Part shown: positions 56,692 to 64,000 of the stretch, one piece after another | Layout: every line of letters starts with the position of its first letter | How positions within the stretch are numbered: the stretch's first letter is position 1 | Assembly: GCA_027475525.1 (NCBI GenBank) | Contig: JAMWFC010000066.1 | Coordinates: forward strand, 1-64,000 | DNA length: 64,000 nucleotides | DNA from: Macrolepiota albuminosa | Taxonomy: Eukaryota; Basidiomycota; Agaricomycetes; Agaricales; Agaricaceae | Direction: 5' to 3' | Notes under the pieces: generated by a model | The model's database searches: none | What the model was told of the DNA's origin: nothing | What the model saw: only the letters and a program-made list of their open reading frames with translations | Program-made: the position numbers and the translations under genes

Positions 56692-58772
56692 ATGGCTCCG
56701 TCATCAGAGGTACTGGCCTCCGATTCTACCAGCCCATCTGTCCCGAAGCGAGTCATTCGTCACAAATGGGAAGGCCTGAAGTACAACCATGCCAAAGGGA
56801 ATTTCTATCACTGGAGCGTGCAAAAAAGCTGAACCCCGCGCCTATGCCAATTGGCACTTAAACGACAGACTCGCCATCACGTTCATCAAATCTGCCCTCA
56901 ATGACATAGAGCATTGTGATACCAACCCCTCCGGGTGGGCCACTGCATGCTTCGGGGATCTCAGGACTTGTGCCCAGAGAGAGGGTCCGATAAAGCAGAT
57001 CAGTCTTCTCCAGGAGGCGCTATCTACGTATTGCTCCCCCTCTGAGCTACTGCCAGTCATGGCGGGCCGCATCACCGACATTTTTAAACGTGCTTTTGAC
57101 ATAGGAGCAATCGACATAGACCTGTTCACATGTATAGCTCTCCTGAACAGCCTCAATGACCCTTTATTCGAGTCTCTGCAGAACTCTGTCTCCACCATCC
57201 TCAGCAATGGCACCAAGGAGAAGCCTTGCATGCCCACTGATATTCGCCTCTTAATGGAGAATACGCAGAACATATTGAACTCCAAAGACAACAGTTCGAC
57301 AGCCTTACACGCAAAAGGGGGTGGAAAGTCGTTCTGCACAACTGACCTACCAGGCCACAATCATGGACCCAGTGGTATCTGCTGTGAAAATTGCTATTTG
57401 CTCAAACGGCCGTGCAGGGGACATACCAAACCGTTTTGCATTCAGAAAGGGGGAGGTATGGCTGGAAAAACGCTCTCAGATGCACGAGAAGCTCAAAAGG
57501 CATTGAAGACAAAGAAGGACCAATCACCTACTTCTAATACAACAATGTCCTATGTCGCAGTCACTGGTCCTGATGGACAAACTTGGCGTGTTGATCCCTC
57601 CAACCTCACTCAGATCTCTATGTCGTCCAACTCAGCGGCACTTGCCAGCTTCACCAATCCACCCTCTGCCCCCCTCATAGCAAATCTATCGATGGAATGC
57701 TGGGAGCGCACAGGATTCATGGCGTTTGAGGAGCCAAACACGTCCATCAATTGGGCCCAATACATAAAGCCCATTGACAGCTACGTCATGGCAGCTGACA
57801 TATCCCCTATGCGACAGGCTGAACGTGCGCCCATTGTATCGATTGAGTCAAGCCCATTCCTGATCGACTCCAGAGCCACGGTACACATATCCCCATACCG
57901 CAGCAATTTCCTCACCCTTTGTCCTATCCAACCCCGTGTGGTTAAAGGACTAGGGGGATCTTCTGTGAACGCGATCGGAATAGGAAGCATCTGCATCCAT
58001 ATTACAAAGGGTGCCACCATCACCCTCGAAGATGCACTATACATCCCTAACGCAATGGTTTGCCTCGTGTCAGTTAGTGCACTCGCAAGACTTTCCAGTC
58101 TGAACTCTTTATTTGATGATACTTCCATGAAACTCATCTACAAATCTACTGGCACTGTCATTGCGCAAGGAACTCTACTCCTGAATCAACGACTCTATGC
58201 TTTAAACTTCTCTTCCGCATCTACCAGGCATCACGCCTTCACAGTCAGCCATGTCCCTGATTGCGAGACTTGGCATCCCCGTCTAGGGCATGCTAATTAT
58301 CAAACAATCATGGAGATGGCAAAATCTGGCCTGTTACCAGGTGCGCCTGCCACCTTTCCGTCAAAACCGCCCAAATGTGACTCATGTATCCTTGGTAAAC
58401 AGACCAGGAGTACTGTCCCTAAGGTGTGGGAGAAAGGGCAGAGAGCGACGCAAAATTTAGAGATCGTATGGGTAGACCTTACTGGGCCTCAGGCCGTTGT
58501 CTCACAAAACGAATATTTATATGTAATGAATATTGTTGACAATTTTACAAGTGAACACTGGACTATACTCCTAAGATGGAAAGGCGATGCACTAACACAT
58601 CTAAAGTCATGGCAGATTGCAAGAGAGACGGAAACCCAAGGGAAGCTTGGCGTATACCATACAGGACATGATGGAGAGCTAGAGGGACACAAAATGCAGG
58701 CATGGCTTCTTTAGAGGGGAACTGAACACCAGTACAGGGCGCCATACACATCAGGGCACATTGGACGATGAT
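56692..58772 (+). pseudogene. Second copia gag-protease-integrase fragment
   Basis: The first frame (56692-56835) reads KWEGLKYNHAKGNFYHWSVQ, a gag start, then breaks. The frame from 56789 continues with EPRAYANWHLNDRLAITFI, so some gag sequence is deleted between. A CCHC-like cluster follows (CCENCYLLKRPCRGH). The protease reads FLIDSRATVHIS, where the catalytic Asp-Ser-Gly is Asp-Ser-Arg (GGA to AGA would be one G-to-A change). WHPRLGHANYQTIMEMA is the pre-integrase motif and IVWVDLTGP starts the integrase core. A TAG after QAWLL (58712-58714) interrupts RGTEHQY. Dead copy. Confidence 0.75.
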
Positions 58773-59958
58773 GACGCCAACTGTGGTTGGGTGCGCTGGA
58801 CGTATACGCAGTACAACGCCGTCTCCAGCGCCTGGCGTACGGGTTTGTGAGGAGTCCCGGCAGGGTCCCGGTGTGCTCGAGCAGAGGTGATAGGGCGGTG
58901 CGCTAGACGATAGCGCCTCGGGTGCTACCTAGCAAGTGGTAAGCGTCGTAGTTTAGGAGAAGTTATAGAGAAAGAAACGAATAGCGCAGCGTAGTGTGCC
59001 CGTAGGTGGCACCGTAAACGACGAAGACGAGATAGACGAAGCTAGCGCCGAACTTGGTGGCAAAGTCAGGCAATGCTAGCGCGATTTGAACGCTAAGTGT
59101 AACTTGGGTGCTCCAGAGGTTACGATTCGTTGTTATATACATGGCCAGTAGCTAGTTTTTATACTATGCGCTACATTATTTCCAAAATAAGTCCATTGAC
59201 GGCGCTACCGCTTAGCGCCTCCCTTCGTGACTGTAGCTAACGGCCACCTGTCAACGGCGACCTGCAGCACATGGGTGACGGCGACCAACGGCGACTCTAA
59301 AACTACTTAGAAGTGGTACGAGTTTGCTCACTTTTTGATGTAATTTGATTGGCCATGCCATCCCGGGGTATGGTCGGGGAATCCTCGACAGACGCCGTGA
59401 GCGCTAATTCCGGCGCTAAACATTGTACCATCTTTTGATAGATTTAAATGTCGGGTCTGCGTGTATCCTGTCTCGTCGTCATTGATTCTTTTAGACTTCT
59501 GATTGAGGTGCCTCGGTGATTGACAGCGCCAATTGCTAACTCCTTCCAGTACTGATCGGGGTTTGGTCAGAGTCCCCTCCCGCCGTTATGCTAGCGCTAT
59601 GAGTCCTGAGTCTTCTTGGTCTTCAAAGTAACTGAGTGGAGTGCGCTGAGGGGCTGATACTGGTGGTTGAGATGAATGGACAAGTCTTGCCATAGAGCGC
59701 CCGCGCTAGGGCTGCTCTGTACCCAAGGCTGGTCGCTAGAGCCTTTAGTGTGTCAAGTGTTGGTCGGCCTATAATGTCCCTTGATGCGCTCAGTCCGAGT
59801 AGAAGCCTATCATCTCCCCCCAACTGAAAAATTGACTGTCCTCAGTCAAACGCCGTCGTTAATTTGACTGCGCTACGGTCCGTATAATGCCGCCGGCGCC
59901 TTATAAAAGTCGTTTTCCGTACTTCACCTCCCCGTGTTTTCCTTCCCATCTTTCCAGT
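58773..59958. other. GCGC-rich gene-free block with promoter of the Cys-cluster gene
   Basis: By hand I count about 20 GCGC tetramers here, mostly as GCGCTA or TAGCGC, several times more than chance for a 1.15-kb segment. They are scattered on both orientations without fixed spacing. No gene is supported. The right end holds the TATAAAA box of the next gene. Confidence 0.5.
59902..59908 (+). promoter_or_regulatory. TATA box of the Cys-cluster gene
   Basis: TATAAAA lies 51 bp before the ATG at 59959, a usual fungal distance. It argues for the ATG at 59959 over the in-frame ATG at 59887, which lies upstream of it. Confidence 0.55.
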
Positions 59959-62470
59959 ATGTCCACTTCTTTCGACGCCTCTGCTCTCCGCAATTTCCTG
60001 GCTAAGGCCTCCTATTTATTTGATCGCGCTAAGTCTGTCGGTCCCGCCGATGCGCCACAAACCGTCCCTGGTATTATGCAACTCTATCGGCGCTGGCTCG
60101 TGGTCCGCGGCTCCGACAGTTCCTGGGAGCGGGGTGACGAGGTTCGCGAGTGGTGCGTGGCCCGGTACCATGAGTATGAGGGTGCCGATTGGTTGCGCCC
60201 TTTCGCGGACCTTTTCGTAAGTTTTCTAAGTTTGATTTTGGCGTTGTGGCGCTAAGGTTCAGCGCCCATACTAGGCTCCTTCCCTATCTGACGAGATCGA
60301 CGCGTTGTTGGCTAGCACCGAGGTTAGCGAAGTAAGTCCTTCCTTCTCCTCTCCCCTTTTTCCACTGTTAATCCTTGAATAGTCGGTTGCTACGTCTCCC
60401 ACCGTCGCCAGTCTTCCTACTGCCCCCTCGGCCTCTACTGTCCCTTCTGTTCCTACCGCCCCTCCTTCTTCGACTTCTGTTCCGCCTCCTTCTGTTCTTG
60501 GCAGCCCTTTTCGTGGCGCTGCTTCTTCCACTCGCCCTGCCCCAAGCGCTGCTTCTCCCGTCCGTACTGCCCCTCCCCATTCGGCCATCAAACGTATTGC
60601 CGTTTCTCGTAGCGAGCCACGACCCGGCCCGACGCGCCCAACTTCTCACGGTCCTCCGCGTAATTTCGCCATTGTTATTGAACGAGCGCCTCCTGCTCGT
60701 GCTAGTTCTCCTCCCAAACGTACCGTGCGTTCTTTTCCTATCTTCCTTACTCCATTTTTCTGACTTCTCCCCCTTTCCAGATCAATCTCCCTGCTCGTGT
60801 TCCCCCTTTGTATGTCGTAAGTGCTTTGCTTGTTGTCGCTTGACTTTAGCGCCTAAATGTTAATGTCGATAGGCGCCTAACCAGACCATGTTCACCGACG
60901 CGGAGCTTCGCGACCTTTTGCGCCTTCGCCGTGATACTACCGTCATTGATACCGGCGTTCCGGCTGGTGTCCAAGTGCTGGGCGGCAAGAAGAAGGTTAC
61001 CGTTGCGCCCTTGGAGCGTCGCGCGTTTAGGGCAAAGATTGGCGCGGTAAGCACTGTTTTGCCCCTTTGGAGGTTCATGCCGTCGCTGACTTCTTTCTTA
61101 GTGTGACAAGTGTTGGTCTGAGAACGACCCTGAGGGCTGCTGGTTTCCTACCGCGTCTCTGCCTTGCTATCGGTGCGATGCGTTGAAACGAGGCTGCGCC
61201 TTCAACGGGATTCGTACTCGTGAACGTGGTAGGGACGCCATTATGCAAAGGAACTATGAGCGCGCAGTGTTGGTTCGTAACGCCCGGGACTTCGTGCTGC
61301 AGCAACGTGATTTGGCGGCTACTCACCAACCCACAGTAATCAGCGCAGCCAGCCTGGCGCTGCCGACTACCCAGGATGGTACTACCGTAGCGGCACCTTT
61401 TGCTCGCTCTCCTCGTCGTCCCGTCCTTTCGAAGCGTAAGCCTGTTGTCGCGTCTCCTGGTAAGCGCCGCGAGCTAGCGCCTGCTACGCCTGTGGTTTTG
61501 TCTTCGACCGAGTCTTCTACGGATGAGGGGGAAGGTACTGAGAGGGATGCCGAGGGAGAGGATGATGATGAAGCTGAGCCCGTTGTTGATGCCGATGCGC
61601 TGTTGGCGGTACGCGCTCTCCTGCTTCGCCTTACTCCCCCTATCGCCGCTAACCCTCGTCAGAGTGACCCCAGTGGTAACCAGTACGCATTTCCCTAACT
61701 CCTCTTCTCTCCGCGTGCTAACTTCTTGACTGATAGGTCCCCCACTCCGGTTCCCGTCGTCGTGGCTATCCCTGCTGCCGAAGATGTCGTTATGTCTGAC
61801 GCTGGCGCTACCCCTGCCCCCGAGTCGGTTGCGGCTAGCGACACTCCGGTGGCTCTCCCTATTACTCCGTCCCTTACTCCTCCCCACAGCTCCTCTTCTT
61901 TTCCTAGTAGTCGCGAGACTTCTGCGGCGCCGGAATCCGAAGGAACCCTGGTGCCGGAAGGTGAGCGTCGTCGCCGCTGGAGATACTTGCCTCCCTACGG
62001 CATCCATCTTTCTTCCGCCCGAGCTATGTCCCCCGGCGACGAGCGCCATGAGTGGACACCCCGTGCGCCTGTAACTGTCCGGGTACGTCCGTTTTTGTTT
62101 GTTCCCCCATTTCTCCCCTTTTCTAACCTTCCATAAGTTCGATCCCTTTTGGACTCCCCCTCCCGCCATGCGAGTTTCTGGTGACGCCTTCCCTTGGCTC
62201 GGGGACGAGTTCTCCTATCCTGTTACCCCTCTCCGCCCTTCTGCCGACCTTCGCCAGCAACTCCGCCATATCGAGGATGCGACCGAAGCCGTTGGTCGCG
62301 AACTTGCAAACCTGCGTCCTCGCGTTTCTACCTTAGCTCGCCGCGAGCGCCTCCTTCTCGAGCTCCATGACGATATTACAGCTGCGCTTGAGTGGCAAGC
62401 GAGTAACTCGATCCAGGACGGGGACTTGCTTCCTTTGGGCGATCCCGCCCTTCCCGAGTATGATCCGTAG
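59959..62470 (+). CDS. Uncharacterised Cys-cluster protein, 708 aa
   Basis: Eight exons (59959-60216, 60275-60331, 60383-60724, 60781-60816, 60873-61046, 61102-61682, 61737-62082, 62138-62470), all GT-AG with short introns, give one open protein. Layout: a helical N-terminus (ALRNFLAKASYLFDRAKSV, LYRRWLVVRG), a Ser/Pro-rich linker, a DAELRDLLRLRRDTTV segment, and a cysteine cluster. The cluster starts CDKCWSENDPEGCWFP and continues PCYRCDALKRGCAFNG, with spacing C-x2-C-x8-C-x8-C-x2-C-x6-C. Then follow an acidic run (TERDAEGEDDDEAEP), a WRYLPPYGIHLSSAR segment and a C-terminal helix RRERLLLELHDDITAALEWQ. Six cysteines recall zinc clusters of fungal regulators, but the spacing is not that of GAL4. 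I do not recognise a named family. Two relatives follow downstream. Confidence 0.6.
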
Positions 62471-62721
62471 TTGCCGACCCTTAGCGCTTTTAAACTTTTA
62501 TGGACTTAGTCTTTTTGATACGAACTTTGTAGTATGTGATCCTATAATAAACGCTTCCCTTGGCTTCAAATCGTCAGTTTGTAAGTAATCAAAAGAAAAT
62601 AAGTAAAAAGGGGAAACGCTCAGTAGATCATCATGGCGCAAAAACCCCTGTTGCCGGCGCGGCCCAATAGCCATTACCGCGCCAGCCTAAGTAGAAAATA
62701 GGAACTGTCTGTAAATAAATA

Positions 62722-62875
62722 AGCGGATCCATGTAAGAAGTAACGCGTATAAAGAAATAGAAAACCAGTGATCGCTTTGTGGCTATTCGGTGATGGTGAG
62801 CGGATCCATGTAAGAAGTAACGCGTATAAAGAAATAGAAAACCAGTGATCGCTTTGTGGCTATTCGGTGATGGTG
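62722..62875. repeat. Exact 77-bp tandem duplication (between family genes)
   Basis: 62722-62798 and 62799-62875 are identical by eye (AGCGGATCCATGTAAG ... TTCGGTGATGGTG). Third tandem duplication of exactly this length in the window. Confidence 0.9.
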
Positions 62876-63025
62876 AGCATAAGCGCTAGTCTAGAATGGC
62901 GATTTCCTTTCTGCGCGATCCAACCATGAGTCAAGCGCCTCTCATTGGCTAGTATCTTCGTCAGGGTCCTCGTTCTTTGTGAAACGTCCTCCCACGCTGT
63001 CGCCGTTCTAACTCTAGCCGTGTCC

Positions 63026-63033
63026 TATAAATT
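63026..63033 (+). promoter_or_regulatory. TATA box of second family gene
   Basis: TATAAATT 36 bp before the ATG at 63069, in the same relative place as in the first family gene. Confidence 0.45.
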
Positions 63034-63068
63034 GCATATGCATCAACTGGATCTCATCAGTCTTCGCG

Positions 63069-63581
63069 ATGACCAGCCCGACCGGCCTGGTGTGGACTCC
63101 CCGCTGTGATCGTGCTCACGTCATGATGGACCCTCCCACTTTCCTAGAGCGTGTCACCTCTTTCCTTCACCACTATCCTACTGGCAGCGTGCCAGAACTG
63201 GACGATGGCGTCCTCGAATTAAGTCGTCGCTGCCAGTTGCTGCGTGCGGCCTGTGAGATCTGGTCGGATAGCAAACCTCTGATGCAGTTCGGTATGGAGA
63301 AGGCCTGGAGTCGCATTTTTCAGGTGCGCTCCTGCCTTTTTCGCCCTCTTCTTTGCTGACAGTCGCTAATTAAAGCAAATTCCTCCCACCTCCACGCGAG
63401 AGCGTCTTGAGCTGCTGCTGGAAGAAAGCCACTATCTGGTCCGTCTGTCCTTACCCCGTTACTCCTTTCTTTTCCTGTCTAACCGCGCCTTCTTCACCAG
63501 TCTCCTCGTTCTTCTACCGGTGGTCGCCTCTTTCGTGGCCCCTCTGACGGGGCGCGTCTCCTCCTGTTGCCCGCTCCTTGA
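63069..63581 (+). CDS. Short relative of the Cys-cluster gene family
   Basis: Three exons (63069-63323, 63376-63438, 63501-63581) encode 132 residues. Exon sizes copy the first three exons of the 708-residue gene: 85 versus 86 codons, 21 versus 19 codons, then a Ser/Pro-rich start of exon 3. Content: PPTFLERVTSFLHHYPTG, ELSRRCQLLRAACEIW, and an exon-2 helix STRERLELLLEESHYL. The third exon ends early at a TGA, so the Cys cluster is absent. It may be a truncated paralogue or a naturally short member. Sequence identity to the first gene is low by eye; to the third (63823 onward) it is clearer. Confidence 0.5.
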
Positions 63582-63822
63582 TTTGCTTCCGCCTCCCATG
63601 TCGTTTATGTAAGGTGATCTTCCCTTCTCCGTAGCGCCACAGAACTGACAGATTTTAGATTCTTGATTTCCAATGTCGTCGTATATTAATTGCATCGTTG
63701 TTGTCGCCCCCTCCCCTCGTGATTGTTTCGCCCATGTAAAAGTTCCTAAGTCGCTGCGACCCTGCAAGTAGCTAGAGATATTTTATGGGCTCTGCCGCCC
63801 TTAAGTTCGTTAGTATTTTATC
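63582..63822. other. Short intergenic gap
   Basis: No feature seen. Alternative exons of the preceding gene could lie here, since exon 3 is followed by CT-rich DNA with possible acceptors. Confidence 0.35.
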
Positions 63823-64000
63823 ATGCAAGCACCCTCCATACTTCTCCCAGATCCGGAACTTCCTTACCGCCCCGCGATCTTGGATCGTATTGAACATTTC
63901 CTGGCTATTATGCCTACGGGGGGCTTCCCTCATGAAAACGGAAATACCATGACCCTGGTGCGCCGATATCGCATCCTGTTGGACGTCTCCACCGAATGGA
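63823..64000 (+). CDS. Third family member, 5' end only (cut by window edge)
   Basis: The open frame reads RPAILDRIEHFLAIMPTGG and LVRRYRILLDVSTEW. This parallels the second gene (PTFLERVTSFLHHYPTG, ELSRRCQLLRAACEIW): same order of a proline-hydrophobic-hydrophobic-basic helix, a PTG turn, and an R-R/C helix ending in Trp. The gene continues beyond the window, so whether it has the Cys cluster cannot be seen. Confidence 0.45.
   Translation, partial: MQAPSILLPDPELPYRPAILDRIEHFLAIMPTGGFPHENGNTMTLVRRYRILLDVSTEW

Larger units (their letters stand above)
56141..58772 (+). mobile_element. 5' part of a second Ty1/copia element
   Basis: Starts with an LTR-like unit (TGTTGGAGG at 56141 to TTTAACA at 56517), then a primer-binding-type GGTTATGGGCC, then gag and the first part of pol. 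The copia similarity ends at about 58772 within the integrase core; RT, RNase H and the 3' LTR are absent, replaced by GCGC-rich DNA. It lies only 116 bp from the full-length element and in opposite orientation. The family differs from the first element in LTR and Gag sequence. Confidence 0.75.
62471..63068. other. Intergenic with 77-bp duplication and a TATA box
   Basis: About 600 bp between two family members. Holds the 77-bp exact duplication (62722-62875) and TATAAATT at about 63026-63033, 36 bp before the next ATG. Confidence 0.5.

Noticed and set aside
1..64000. CRISPR arrays, rRNA operons, biosynthetic cluster
   Set aside because: Eukaryotic fungal DNA. No spaced repeat arrays, no rRNA text and no core PKS, NRPS or terpene synthase domains seen.

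Overview
The window looks like genomic DNA of a mushroom-forming basidiomycete (Agaricomycetes). The evidence is dense genes with many 45-60 bp GT-AG introns, a divergent H2A/H2B pair, Agaricomycete-type families (P-loop G-domain protein, secreted Cys-rich protein, fungal acetoacetate-decarboxylase-like protein, OTT_1508-like deaminase, HDD-type reverse transcriptase relic) and Ty1/copia retroelements. No rRNA, tRNA or CRISPR was found.

Layout. 1-3.1 kb is AT-rich and gene-free. 3.5-4.9 kb (-) holds the N-terminal CNH part of a Vps3-like CORVET subunit, truncated. 5.1-7.0 kb (+) is an intact SDS23/Moc1 CBS-domain gene. 7.36-8.5 kb is a rearranged endogenous copy of a positive-strand RNA mycovirus: RdRp motif A and an SF2 helicase on +, and RdRp motif C inverted on -. 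8.65-10.7 kb (+) is cystathionine gamma-synthase. 11.4-12.7 kb is the H2A/H2B pair. 13.0-13.8 kb (+) is a WrbA/Pst2-type flavodoxin-fold quinone reductase. 16.3-17.4 kb (-) is an ADC-family gene with an apparent 6-nt exon. 20.4-21.7 kb (-) is homoserine dehydrogenase. 22.4-23.2 kb (-) is a secreted protein, 24.9-26.1 kb (-) a G-domain protein, 27.2-28.4 kb (+) a dienelactone hydrolase, 29.1-32.5 kb (-) a coiled-coil/HECT_2 (UBE3D/Ipa1-like) protein, about 34.1-38.4 kb (+) a four-TM WD40 protein, and 38.9-40.5 kb (-) an old yellow enzyme.

The right part is accessory. 40.5-47.4 kb is mostly low-complexity, duplicated or pyrimidine-rich DNA around one proline-rich gene (44.1-45.0 kb). It is followed by a broken RT-like gene, a deaminase-fold gene, a 5045-bp copia element with 316-bp LTRs and TTGAT target duplications, and the 5' half of a second copia element. 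58.8-64 kb is a GCGC-rich block with an intact 8-exon gene for an uncharacterised Cys-cluster protein (708 aa) and two downstream relatives, the start of a tandem family.

Functional links are modest. Homoserine dehydrogenase and cystathionine gamma-synthase act in the same homoserine-to-methionine route and lie about 10 kb apart. H2A/H2B share one bidirectional promoter. Otherwise neighbours look unrelated. Two cross-cutting observations matter most. Three unrelated sites each carry an exact tandem duplication of 77 bp, most simply an assembly signature. The differences between the copia LTRs are nearly all CpG transitions in one copy, pointing to cytosine methylation and deamination.
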